64,000 bases of DNA, taken from contig OX104118.1 in assembly GCA_944474755.1 (NCBI GenBank), positions 71,987,575 through 72,051,574 on the forward strand, in the 5' to 3' direction. The notes beneath the pieces were generated by a model. It searched no databases and was not told the origin of the DNA. It was given only the letters and a program-made list of their open reading frames with translations. Both the position numbers and the translations under genes were made by a program. Source of the DNA: Limnoperna fortunei (lineage: Eukaryota > Mollusca > Bivalvia > Mytilida > Modiolidae). Shown piece after piece: positions 11,829 through 26,800 of this stretch (position 1 is its first letter; each line of letters opens with the position of its first letter).

Positions 11829-14800
11829 CTAAAAAAGAAAGAAAAATCTTTGTTCAAACTGTTTACTGTAAAACAGGATAGGTTGTTTGAGTTAAGTTAT
11901 CTCTATTCAAAGGGATCCACCCACCAGGGGTGGGTAAATCATGAGCAGAATGTATCACATAATATTATGACCTGATCATTGGATTAAGTGTGGCATTAAC
12001 TAACAATTGATAGCTATAAACTGGACATAAAATCATCTATTTGGTCTACTTGGTTACCAGGATCTCCAAAAAGGGTGTTTTTGTTGAAATTTAAATAAAG
12101 ATATAAAATGTTGTTCCTGTACTGTTTCAGTATGCATTTATTGAAGCATGCAAACAACATCATTTAATTACATTTGTGTCGTGTTGATAATGTAAACATT
12201 GCTATAGACTACTGGCTAAGCTACAAATGGCACCATATTAGAGCACTAATCTGGTTAGTGCAAAGATCTAACTTCAGTAGCACTAAGCCTCCTATCTCTA
12301 AATTGTCATCTCTTAAAGGTAAATATGCAATAAACTGCTAAAATCCTGACACAAAATCAATAAAAAGGAAATGTCCTAACATGCGGATAATTGAATTGCT
12401 ATCGATGAAGTTAAATGCTATTGCAAAGTCTATTGACTTTTTGTAGCTATTACTGATCACTGTTTTCTTTATCTTTCTCTATGATAGCAACAGAAGTTAT
12501 TTCTATAAAAAATTAAAATTTAATGAAGATTACTCATCATTTTAGATTGATTTTTTAACAAAACAATGACATTCCAATCCTAGAAAAACTTTAATAGAAT
12601 AACACTAGCTTGAGATGTAAAACATGAAAGATAATTTTTCATACAAACAGAAAAATAGGTACATAACACTGTATGCGATTATCAGAGTCTTAGTCTTCAA
12701 ACATTCAAGTTTGAACTGTCCATCTAATATCAACAAGTAAAAGATTAAGCAGGAAGAACACTTAGTACCTGTAAGAGAATACTAAAGTTATTGCTTATGT
12801 GAAAGTTTTGTCAACAATCTTATATTTTTATGCCATAAATTTATTTCACTGGCTCAACTAAAAATTGTCCTTAGCAAAACACAACCTAAAACAGAGAGTA
12901 TTCATAAAGTGATAAAGTGACAAGTTCTCAAATACATGGACACAACCATACTTCAACTGGTTATTGATGCAAGGAAGATGACCTTTGACCTAAGATGGTT
13001 TCAAATAGTTACCTAATGCAGCTTTCTTTGGTGTATCTGACATACAGCTATCATAGTGTCTAACAAGCCATACTATACCAATTATTTGCCAGGATAACTC
13101 AGCAAGCAGAACAACTGGAAAAAATAAACATGTATTAAAAAAGATGTCAGACTAAAGCTGTTTGTCAAAATAACTCCTGAAAAAAAGGTACACATTTTAA
13201 AAAGATGTTTCTTCCAATTATCACAAAGGGAAGCAAACTTTATAATTATATATATAATTTTGTATGGTTTAAAAAATGTTTTATGCTTCCTTTAGCAATT
13301 TTTTAGTGATATCACAGCATAGTTTTTACTGAGAAGCTCATACCTTTGGCAGAAAAACTGGCAATCCTCGCTAACTGAGGTTGTAGTCAAGTCTCACACT
13401 CAAACCCTGGTAACCAATACTGACCACTAGACTGCCAAGTCTCTACCACCCATCCACACCCCAATAACACAAACACCATATTGAAATAGATGTCACCCTT
13501 TACATTTTAAGTCGATGCAGACACCATCGGAAATTTTTGGTGAAAATCTTAAATAGATATTTACATTTATGGTGAAATTTAAAAAAATTTCCTCAATTAA
13601 AAACTCTTAATTTCAATAAAATTAAAAATATATGACAGTCTTATATCTATAGTATTACTTTAATTTATTTAAGAATTGAATGCATTCTTATAATTACATT
13701 TTATTTTATTAAAAAATGCCAGGGTACAGATTTAAATTGTGCACAGTGTATTTTTGTTGATTTAATTTACTTTGCATTGTTTGTTTAACATGGAGTTCTT
13801 AAGGATGTGCATTCTCTTCATGGCTACCGGTTTCAATGACAAATGCAAAGAATGATTCTACGTCATCTGTAAAGGTTTGAATAGAAATTTAGGATATCGA
13901 TGAAATTCAAATTCAAATTCAAATTCAAATTCTTTATTAATGATAAGCCAGATTTAGGCGTGCATCATATTAACAAACACATTAATAAACACAAGACTAA
14001 TTTACAAAATACAAAAGACAAAGTGACTAGATAATGTTTTTAACAAGGCATAAATATATACATAAATACATAATATGATATTATGTGAATATTAATAATT
14101 AACAGTCATTGACAGTACTTGAGTAATACCCACTCTACTTTAATTTTCTTTTCTGATAACATTAGCTTCTTTTAAGTACTTACAAATTGATTTTATAAAA
14201 GTGGGATTTTTAGGATTAAGAACTTCCCTTATGAGATCTGATTCATTCATTCTATTATCAATCAAATTTAAAAATGTTTCCTGTCTCAATGTATTATATT
14301 TTGGACATTTTAAAATAAAATGGTGTTCGTTTTCTATTTCAGTTTTACAGAACTTACAAAAACGTCTGTCACTGGATATTTTATTATAGCGACCAACCTC
14401 TATTTCTAAAGAATGAGCACTGATTCTAATTTTGGTCAACTCTGCTCTTAATGATTTAGAGACGGGAAGTTGAAGATATTTTTGTAATTCAAAACTATTT
14501 ATATCATAGATGGTAGAATAAAAGAAAAGTTTTCCTTGTTTCTTATGTTTAATATTTTCTAAACTGATTTTTAATTTACTTGTATAAAATTCTTTGAGTT
14601 TTTGTTTAACTATTTTATCTGATATATCTTGAGATGTAATATCAAGTTTTTTCTTTAGAAGTTCAACAGTTTTGCAAATTGATGATTTCAGCTTTTTATT
14701 TTCTATAAATGCAGATCTCAGAAGGGAATTGCTCCCGTCACCTTTTTTCTCTAATTCTAATAATCTATTGTAATAACGAAACATTAAGGGATGAAAGACT

Positions 14801-17800
14801 CTGAATGTAAATATTAATAGTTGAAATATAAAGTTTTTGCATAAATGAGTTCAGTATAGGCAAAAACAATGAAAATGATATTTCTAACAAAATATTTTTA
14901 GTACTATTTGACCAGTTACAGTTATTTCCTATTAGACACAAATTTAACTCTGAAACCCCTATTTTTTATTTCCATCACTAAAATATATACAAATTGCTTG
15001 ACATAATATCAAAAATGCAGAAAATTTCATTCGATAGAATTTTTTTCATCTATAATTTTAATGGTTTTTTCATTCCCTTAAATGTATAATCTATTTTAGA
15101 AATAGGGGCCTTGGTGGCAGAGTGGTCAAGGTAGTTCGTCTACTATTGATCACATGGTATGTCAACACTGAGATTGCGGGTTCAAATCTCACTGCAGGCA
15201 GGGTGCACTCAACTCCAATCTTAATTGACAAGGATAGCCAGTTTTCCTACTGAAGGTCAGGGTTTTCTCCTGATACTCCGGCTTCCTCCTCCAATAAAAA
15301 CTGGAGGCCATGATATAGCCGAAAGTGGCGTTAAACAATATTTAAACGAACTTAAACAAACAAACAATCTATTTAAGAAATAGATTATTGCGAGGGGGCT
15401 CTATGCAAATTAGAAAATAGCAGGCTCTATGGTTATAAGAACCCTAATGTGTTCTCAAAGCGTATGAAGGACACCATATTAGAATAGAAAATTTGAAATT
15501 TTGGTGCTCAACCCCTCAAAAATAACCTCTGAATCCCCTAATTTTTATTTTGAGTTATGGTTACTTGTATACAAATTCACTATATGGTGAGTTTAAAGAA
15601 AATTTAATGTCAAATTAGTTTTAGTGAAAGTTTCGTGAACCCCCTTAAACCAGCAATGTGCCACGATAACTATGCAAGAAGCACAATTGACAATCAAATA
15701 AATGTTCAATTTATATAATAGATTTTAAGCTTGTCACACTATACTAAATATGCTAAGGTAACTGAACAAAAAACATAATGTGACTATAGTCATCCTTCTA
15801 AACATAGTTGATACTCTTTATCTCCACACCTTCTATCCATACAGGGCTTACACTAAAACAAGAAACTTTTGATGCAAAGCATCAGTTCGCCGCCGATTTG
15901 TTCTGCATTCTGCACGCGTTTGTCAAAATGATTTAAAAAAAATTGAAGAATGTGTCCATGGGACACGGATGCCCCCGCTAAATGAAGTCCCAAACAGGAA
16001 GTAGTTGTCCGACAGGTCTGAAAGTCGCTTAGGACGTACAACTTGTGATACTGAATCACCCTGGCAAATTTCAAATTGTGCTGATGTACGGTTTCTGAGA
16101 AAATCTTGACGAAATTTTCATACTCATGTTAACACATTTTCATATCGGCCCAGTCGCAAACAGGAAGTAGTTGTCCGACAGGTCTGAAAGTCGCTTAGGA
16201 CGTACAACTTGTGATACTGAACCACCCTGCTAAATTTCAAATTGTTCTGATGTACGGTTTCTGAGAAAAGCTTGACAGAAATTTTCATACTCATGTTAAC
16301 ACATTTTCATATCGGCCCAGTTGCAAACAGGAAGTAGTTGTCCGACAGGTCTGAAAGTCGCTTAAGACGTACAACTTGTGATACTGAACCACCCTGCCAA
16401 ATATCAAATTGTTCTGATGTATGGTTTCTGAGAAAAGCTTGACGGAAATTTTCATTCTCATGTTAACACATTTTCATATCGGCCCAGTCGCAAACAGGAA
16501 GTAGTTGTCCGACAGGTCTGAAAGTCGCTTAGGACGTACAACTTGTGATACTGAACCACCCTGCCAAATTTCAAATTGTTCTGATGTACGGTTTCTGAGA
16601 AAAGCTTGACGGAAATTTTCATACTTGTGTTAACACATTTTCATATCGGCCCAGTAAAAACAGGAAGTAGTTGTCCGACAGGTCTGAAAGTCGCTTAGGA
16701 CGTACAACTTGTGATACTGAACTACCCTGCCAAATTTCAAATTGTTCTGATGTACGGTTTCTGAGAAAAGCTTGACGGAAATTTTCATAGTCATGTTAAC
16801 ACATTTTCATATCTGCCCAGTCGCAAACAGGAAGTAGTTGTCCGACAGGTCTGAAAGTCGCTTAGGACGTACAACTTGTGATACTGAACCACCCTGCCAA
16901 ATTTCAAATTGTTCTGATGTACGGTTTCTGAGAAAAGCTTGACGGAAATTTTCATACTCAAGTTAACACATTTTCATATCGGCCCAGTCGCAAACAGGAA
17001 GTAGTTGTCCGACAGGTCTGAAAGTAGCTTAGGACGTACAACTTGTGATACTGAACCACCCTGCCAAATTTCAAATTGTTCTGATGTACGGTTTCTGAGA
17101 AAAGCTTGACGGAAATTTTCATACTCAAGTTAACACATTTTCATATCGGCCCAGTCGCAAACAGGAAGTAGTTGTCCGACAGGTCTGAAAGTAGCTTAGG
17201 ACGTACAACTTGTGATACTGAACCACCCTGCCAAATTTCAAATTGTTCTGATGTACGGTTTCTGAGAAAAGCTTGACGGAAATTCGTACGGACGTACAGA
17301 CGGACGGCCTGACAGACGGACGGACATGAGTAAAACTTAATGCCCCCCCACATGTCGTCGCGGGGGCATAAAAAATTACGGGATGCATTTTAAAGCATGT
17401 TTATACCTACGTTACAGAGGTTTATTTTATGTTCTTTGCAATTATATTGTAATGTGTCAAAGCTTTAAGTTAATATTTTGTTCAAATTATACATTAACAG
17501 CATATACTTTAGACCCAATAGTGTGTTTTTCTTAGAGGCTGTATTATGTATAATCAAACGTTTCGACCTTGAATATGTGTTTTTCTATCTGTTTGCATTT
17601 GCTTAAATGCAAAATACATATCATCTCGACAATATGGCAATTAGAGAAAATAATCTCAATTTTTAGATTGGATTAAAAAATTGTACGTGTAGAGGACCAG
17701 AAGAATAAATAATCACAGTCAAGTTGTTTTTATATAATATAATAGTTTGTGTAGCAGACATCTCAGATTTTCAATCGAACTAAAAACACACAATTTCTAA

Positions 17801-20800
17801 GGACTATCTAATGAACATTCGCTTAGAAAGAATTGCAATTTCTAAACAGAAGGCATTTTAACTTTTCCCCCCATAAGGTTCTAGGTAAAGTTAAGTCCTG
17901 CTGTTGTGGCTAAGTTGAATGGCCGATTTCTAAATTTGCTCACATGTAATCTTTTGTCATATATTAAATCACAAATATACTTAAATTAAAACTAATATTT
18001 AAGTTGTTCAATTAAATTATTGACATAACATTTATATATTGAAGCTTACAAATGCGGCATACTCCGGAATTGTATAAACAAAATTGCCTTTTATTCTGGT
18101 TTCCGATTTTTCAAACCTATGCTCTTCGATAGAACCATCACCGAATTATACAGTACCAGGATAAAAATGGTCTCCCTCTATTATTAACTTCCGTAAATAG
18201 AATACCAACAAAATTTATTATTACATGAAACTTTGATATTACCCAAGCATTTTTGCAGTTGAAACTTGGCTATCATCTTGTTTTTTCACTCAAGTTAAAT
18301 GATTGACATTCTTGTAGCAAATTTCTGTTCATTTATGGTAACTAAGTGTACTTAGAAATATTTTCTCCTTTATCCATCGTTAGCAACGAAAGTGAATAAT
18401 AATATATCGCCGCCCTCCTGGGCGGCGATAATAAGTCATTGATATGCCTACAAAATGACAAAATCTCTGAATTGATCAATTATACCCTCATACTATCTAA
18501 CATTAACTAAATTATCTGCTACACATGTCATCCCACTCTTATAAGTTTCTCTGACTGAAAAGAGGAGTCTTTTTAATATAGAGACAGCATTATATATAAG
18601 TGTCATGCACTCTTACTAAAAAGAATGATAAAATGTATTTCCTTCCTGCATGACACTTGCACAGACATGCTTTCTTTTGTCTTGTGCTATTCATACACCA
18701 AATATAATGAGCAATATGAACATAAATAATAAATAAGTTTGTTACCCATTAAAAACTACACATCATCGTTACTCTTTATGTGTGGATCAATTATCATATA
18801 CAGAAAACAAATTACCAAGATAATGACTAAATTCTATGCAAAACAATGAAGTATTGCGAAACCATCAGTAATTCCAGCCAAAATCAATTAATGCAGCTCA
18901 CAATACAACAAAGTGCTCCAATCAAGCGAATGAACTGTTTTTGAAACACAGTTCTTAATGGCATTGGGAATTTTAAGTCTTTAATTAATTGAAAGTAAAC
19001 GAAAAATCCAATTACAGCAAGATGGAAGAAACAACACATTTTTTGCAGCAATGAACTTTTATTTCTACTTTTTATTGTTTGGCTGTGATGTACTTTATTT
19101 CTACTTTTTAATGTTTTGCTGTGATGTACATTTATTTCTACTTTTTAATGTTTGGCTGTGATACCTTTTAATGTTTGGCTGTGGTGTACTTTTATTTCTA
19201 CTTCAACATTTTACATGTATGTAGTAATGTACTTTTCATTTCTAATTTTAAATGTTTTGCAGCAATGAATTTTTTATTCTACTTTTGAAAGTTTTGACAA
19301 AACGTAGCTTTTATATCTACTGGTACTTAATGTTTTGGAGGCCAAGTGGTTAAGGTAGTTAGTTGTCCACTATTGATCACATTAGGTTTGTTGGTTCCAG
19401 CCAGGTGTAGGTAACTCCAACCTTAACTGACAAGGATTTCCAGTATTCATGCCTAAAATGGGGTTTTTTTACCAGGACCTTCAATTTCCTCCCCAAATAA
19501 TAACTGGACACTATAATATGGCTGAAAATATCGGGTAGTGGCATTAAACCCAATTTATTCAACATAGAAACAACCTTAATTTTTGCCTCAATATACTTTT
19601 ATTACCAATTCTTATATTTTTGTTCCTATGCACTTTTACTTTTGCTCTAATGTTCATTAATATTTCTACTTCTAAATTTGTGTTTATTGTATCAACATAC
19701 TGATTTGTTTTATGAAATTCTAAATTTTTTCTGTAATGTTTTTGTCATTTCTAATTCTAATTTTCTTGCTGCCTGCTATGTGCTTTCATTTCTAATTAAA
19801 ATTTTCCTGCTGCAATGTACTTTTCATTCCTAATTTGAATCTTACTGCTGCAAAGTACTTTTCATTCCTAATTTGCATTTTCCTGCTGCAAAGTACTTTT
19901 CATTTCTAATAATTTTAAAGTTTTCTTGCTGCAATGGGTTATATATCTGGCTATATATACTGTATACCTGCTAAAACAAATATAGGCCTCCTGTTGCACT
20001 TAATTTCTGTAAGTTCATGTCCCATAATTTATCATCTGCCGAGACCAATAAGACACCCAAGAACATCTGTCTTTACAATCAACCAATTCATGATGGATGA
20101 TATAAAATTTACATACAGAAAACATCAGCTTGACTGTCAGACATTCTTCAGTGGTCAGCATTATTTATTGGTCATACTTATATACTACATGTACTCTGAT
20201 CATAAGTTATTACTTTTATAGTCAAAATACAATGACCTGTCAGTTATTTTCAATCTATTGTTAATACATATAACAGCTGTTTAGAAAACTGCTTCTATCT
20301 GTTTTCTTTAAAGCTCTTTGTCAGTTATAGCTGGACATTGAAATTGCAGCTACTCATGCAAGACTCTAGTAAAGTTAAACTTCTAACTTAGATGATTAAC
20401 ATAGGGTATACTGTAATAGAACCAAGTTAAAAGTTTTGCTTTACTCAAGTCATGTGTAAGAAGCTGCAATTTATATAATTACTTTTTAATGCTGTAACTA
20501 CATTTGACTTGAGCACATCAAATAATATTGTACAAGCATGGTTACTGGTAACTTGTGCCCTTTGGAGTTTTTAAATTAAGAGTCAGACCTGAATTATCTT
20601 TGCTCATTGTATATTCTAAATCTGTGACAGTTGATAATCATTAACATTTCCTGACGTAACAGACCTTTCACTAATGCACAACTCTAGCAGTATTTTATTA
20701 TAATTCCAGTATTCATTTTTATGGCATTTTTGATTGGTCGACTGTTATCATTAATTTTTCAATGATTTTTTTAAAATGAAAACTATTCTTTAATGAGTGG

Positions 20801-23800
20801 AAATTTACAGAATAAAAGGTGTTTTTACAAAATTCATATGTGTATAGACTCGTCAACTCACCCATGAACCTTACTTGAGGTCCGAAGTTTGTGAGCCTGT
20901 TGGTCTTGTTTATACAGATAAATTCCTCTATACAGTAACACCTGATATATTATTATATATTCTTACAAATGCTAACTGTTTTCTTAACACAAAACAAGTA
21001 ACATATGTTTTGGCAGCATTTTAAACAATTCAACACAGGTTTATCAAGCATTTTTAAATGCTCGAACTGAAATATTTATAGCTCCCTTGGAAATTTATGA
21101 TTACCATCATTAACAGAATTTATAAATAATATAATTTTATTATTCTTTGTGCTGGTTAAAATGTTACCTGAGCACAGGTGAAAAATTTTTCAGTTGTATC
21201 AAAGTAAACAATTTGGCAAGACCTCAAGTACTTAGAGTAAACAGCTGATTCAAATATATTATCAACCAGTTTGGTAAAAAAAAAATAATTGACAGAAATC
21301 AAAGATAAACAAACAACATTAATCACAGCCAATTGATTAATATAAAAATTCATATTGTTGAGTGTAAAAATCCCATGAAGATGACACAATCTGTTAATTC
21401 TGTATAAGATCAATATTTCTTAATAATCAATAGTCTGTTGAAACTGAATCTAAAATTCAAATATAACAATGTGAACTAATTTTACCTATTTTTCTTTTCT
21501 CAAAACTAATAATCTGTTTAAATTTTAATGTATATAAATTATTATCTAAATATAAATATATATGAGCTTCAGATTGTTCTGTATTGTGCAGATGTAATTT
21601 TTGATTTTGTGTTGTACACTGTATGTCTGTATTGCTAAGGGAGAAGATTAAGATACAAGTTCAACACTGTTACATTATGTTTGTCGTGACTGTTCCAAGC
21701 CAATAGTTTATTCCTTCATATTTGTTGTTTTAGAGATCTGTTGTCTTTGATTGATTAATAATAGTTCCATACATGCATGTCACACCCACTCCACAAAGTA
21801 CAATTCCAAATTAAAAAATGAAAAGGGTTTATTTTAAGGGGACTATAGAGGTTAGGAGGTTGTTCATTTTGGATGGCGAGTCATATGGAACTCTTTCCAG
21901 TTTTGCACTAGTACACTTGTAAAAGTCACTAATCATTCTTTGGACTAAGATCAGTTAATGGTCTGTTGTCTTACCTTGTTTTAAACTAACAAAACTTATG
22001 GCCAAACTTTTACAAAAAGGGTAAATATTTCAGAACAATCTTGATTGAAGTGGAGGGGATATTACATGATACATTATTTGGTTACATTGACAGATGTTTG
22101 CATACCTTGATGCAGAAATTTTCCTGAATAATTTTTCACAAAGCTCCATGTTAAATTATAGTGGCATGAATATTTTAAATGGAGGGCTGACACATCAAAC
22201 AAAGTCATGTCAATCTGTTATGTTCACTCAGATTCTGATACCTGTAAATTTGTGTGACCCAAGTTAAATAAGTCTTTGCCATTTTTTATAACTTTTTTCT
22301 TCCTCTAATTACAGACAAGTATGGAACAAACATAACAGCTGATTTTAATCAGATTGAGGTCATGTTTGATTTAAAACCAGTAGGGGTGTAGCAGTTTCAA
22401 GGAAATCATTTACATAAATTTTCATCATCCCATTTAACAGTATGATATATTTTTCATGGGCATAACTTTAAATCCATATGATGTTGCTGAGCTCCCCATG
22501 AATAAATACAGGTAAAATCTATTTTCCAATAAGGCTCCATATCAAAGTTTTTCCCATCTAAGGTTCCTGGTTTTCTATGGGTATTCCAGCTTCCCTTGCA
22601 ATAAAACATGGATGCCATGATAAAGCTAAAAAAATGGCAAAAAGTAGCATTAAAACAGATTCAAACAAACAACAAAGCAATGGTACTAAAGTTCAAAACA
22701 AAACTCTGTCTTCACAATAATACCAAATCTGTGGATTATGTACTTAACAAATGCTTACTACAACAATAAAGTGTCAAAATTCATTATCAAGGGACATAAC
22801 CTTGGATTTGTAGGCCTGCAAAAACTATACAAGATGGATAACAGTTTATGTATTTGATTCAATATTATTTAAGCAGTATATTGAATTTGATCAAACTCAT
22901 GAAGTTCTGACAATTAAATAAAGTTCTTCATGGTGGATTTGCCTTTGGTGAAATACTAGTATATAAAAAGTAATTTACTTAGTTTGATCTAGACAATGAT
23001 TTCCACCATTATCATCGAACTCATCCATCAGTTTGATTAATTAACTGTGAACCATCTGACACCTAAAACTGCTATCACAGAAGCAGGAACAAAATACAAC
23101 TATATTTCTAAGATTCATAATTGTAAAAATAACAAACAATAACCAAATATCTGACATTCTATTTATTCTATTATTTTGCAGGTATCAGCCCTTTAACCTC
23201 AACTCTGATATGCATCAGTAGAATCTGGTGTATCAGCCCTATTAGGCTGAATTTTACTGCCGTTATATATAATCCAAAGCTTATTTTGTGATTTGTCTTC
23301 TTTCTCTCCAAAAAAAAAAAAAAACAAACGTGAGGGTGCGATTATTAGTTCTACAGCCCTATAACCTCAAATTAGAAGTGTATCAGTAGAATCTGGTGTA
23401 TCAGCCCTCTCACCTCAATTCTGAAGTGTATCAGTAGAGTAAACCTATGTTAAAATTGTCAATTTGTTGCCATATAATGTAGAGGTACATATTAATCATA
23501 CATGTACACTCTATATAATACATAAAAATCGCTCAATATACTGATACTTTGGTCAGGGTTCTTTATATTAGAACTTAATTTTACATTTGTATGTACATGT
23601 ATGACGTATCATTAAACCCCTTGATAATGAGAACTTCTACTGAATCACTGGGTTTCAGAAAAAACAAGGAACCTTATAGCTACAGCATTGATTGATTGGA
23701 TGTTTGCTTTACGTCAAGCAAGCAGTATTTCAGCTATATTCAGGACGGGAACAAGTTAACAAACAATAAATCAATGGAAAAAGGGGTGGGATGGGACACA

Positions 23801-26800
23801 GGGAACAAAATTTTGACTGCCACTGGAAAAGTATGGAGTACTGGGTAGGGTCTGGGAATTTACCCTTCTGTAGCGGCTACTCTTTTTCGAAATCTACAAA
23901 AGGGGTCTTTATCGTGCAAGGAGCGTGGCACTCTCCAACATGTTACCCACAATGGTACGTGGCCAGGCTTTCCGTATTATGACCTGACAACCCCCCAACG
24001 AGAGGGTTTCCCCTATCTGCCACCTGGGGACGCGCTGGGCTGCTCTGTGAGTTGAGCACTGGGAACCCTCCTAGTATGGTCCCAGCTACAGCATTGAATT
24101 GACCAAGTTGGTAAACAGGAAGTAGATAGGTGACAGACATGAAATCTGTACTCGCAACATAGGACCACATGGTAAGGTCACATATAAAATTTCAAGTGGT
24201 TGTGATAAGTAGTTGCTGAGAAAACTGTTTCTAAAGTTATGTTGCAGATGGAAAGATGGACAGACAGAGGTAAACCAGTATAAAACCATTTTACTGCAAG
24301 AGAGTGAAAATGTCAGTGCAATGTAAACATCCCAAAAACAGATGGTACTGTAAATATAAAAATTTACAAACTATTTTCACTAATAAACAGATGTTTTCTT
24401 ATTTACTTGCAGTACATGTAAGCAATGCCTTGAGATAAATTTTTTTAAATGTTTAAAATTTGTATAAAATACTTTTAAACTAGAAAAACTGTGAGCAATG
24501 CTCACTAATGGATACCTCCTCGCTACCAAATTTTTAAAACATCCCAAATATTTATCTGATCAAAATGTGAAATATGAGGTGCACAGTGGGACTATTTAGT
24601 TTTCTGTAAAAGATTTATCAAATTCCATTCAATGGTATAGTTAGAGTTGCCAATAAGAGATGGGTACCCCCTTAAGTTAATGATAAAGTCTATGTTTTTT
24701 CTATGGGGAAACCCCAAAAAAATTATTCCAATTAAAATGTAAAATATCAGGTGCACAATGGAACTATGTGCCACAGATACTGTAAAGGTTTCATCAAGTT
24801 CCATTCAGTGGTGTAGGTTGTGTTGTGGATAATAGATGGGTAGTGGGTACCCCTAACATTAATGGACATAGATCGATCATGTTTTTCTATAGGAAACCCA
24901 AAAAATCATTCTGATCAAAATGTAAAATATAAGTTGCACAATGGGACTATGTGAAAAAGATTCTGTAAAAGTTTCATCAAATTATAATCAATTGTGTAGG
25001 TGGAGTTGCGGATAAGAGATGGGTACCCCATTATGCCATTGAAAAAGTCAATGTTTTGTTATGGGAAACCCCAAATATCGTTCCATTCAAAATGTTAAAT
25101 ATCAGGCGCACAATGGGACTATGTGACAAAGATTCTGTGTAAGTTTCATAAAATTTCATTTAGTAGTGTAGGAGGAATTGCAGATAAGAGAAAGTGTAAC
25201 AGACGGACAGACAGATCTCGTGACATTTAATTTCTTTTGTTAAAAAATCAAACCTTTTATATTCATTGTATAAACAAGTGTTTATATTAGTGCTCAAGCA
25301 ATACTACAAGTCCTCTACAGGCAAATAAATTTTCATAGTCCAAGGGCCATAACTTCATCAAAAACCTTTGGACCGTAAATTCAAACTTGATCTGGACCTC
25401 ATCATGGTGTAACCATATGACAAAATGTCAACTCAATATCTGCAGGTGTTAAGAAAAAAAGTCGGGAAAACTGTTATTTTTAGAAATTTTTGAAGTCCAA
25501 GAGCCATAATTTCATCAAAAATCATTGGACCAGATCAATATTCAAACTTTGTTTGTAACTCATCATGGTTGACTTACATACCAAGTATCAGCTCAATATC
25601 TGCAAGCAAATAAGGAAAAAAGTCCAGAATCTGTTATTTTTAGAAATTTAAAAATTAGAAGTGCCATTACTTTATCAAATATCATTTGACCATAACTATA
25701 TTCGAACTTGATCTGTAACTCATCATGGTTGACTAACATACCAAATACTAGTATCAGCTCAATACCTGCAAGAGTTTTGAAAAAAAGTCTGCAAAACATG
25801 TATGACAGACAGAAGGAAGGAGAGACGGAGTGAAAACCTATAGTCCCTTTACCAAGAAATAAAATTTTGTATATCATGAAATATTATACTTATATAAACA
25901 TGATAAAAAATTTACAATAAAAAGTAAAATGGTACCTTATACTGTACATGTAAAGTACTGCTACAACTTGTGTCCTGTTTCATCAGTTGTTCATTAAATG
26001 AATTTACAGATTTGTTAATTGATAGCAAGCATAACAGATGCAAGCTATATGGTTACATGCCTTTGTTAAAAAAAGTCCCATGATCCATATGAACAAACCC
26101 AAGTGCTTATTTTTTAAATAACAACAAATATGTCAGACAACTTTTTCGCAATCTCTGAAGGGCTGTACTTTTAATTGACATTTTTGTGATGCCACCAACA
26201 CATTATAAGAGAAAGACGTCACATCACACAATTTTTGCATGCTTAGTACCATGTAAGGTCAATACGCGCTAATGTAATACACTGTTGGCAACTGTTGCCC
26301 TCAGCATTGGGCAACAGTCGTACTCAAGTCATCTCCAGTACCTTGGAGCAATAATTTGACTGTTCTCTAAACATGCATGAAATAACTGTTTACTATAAAC
26401 AGGACAAACAAGTGTCAGCATTAGTGTCACAATACATGTACACAAATCTTCTGAGGCCATTATTTGCTGTAGTTCACAAGACTGGCTTACACCTAATAAT
26501 GCAAACGTACATGTATATATGTACTAGATGCAATTTTACAATTAATTTAGAAATAACTTAAACAGTAATTTCTGCCGAAGGTCAAAGGTTCACAACAAGT
26601 TCTGATTCCTTCCCAATCGGGCAGAGCGAATGTTAAATATATGACCATGAGTGCCACAAAATGCATTTGATAAACAAGTGCACGGAACTTTGTTCTGCTC
26701 ACAAGTTTAATCTGATGCATTTACTAGTAGCGAGACGAATGTTAATATTTTTCATCATTCATATCCAATCCACATAATTCATTTAATATCATATTTACTA

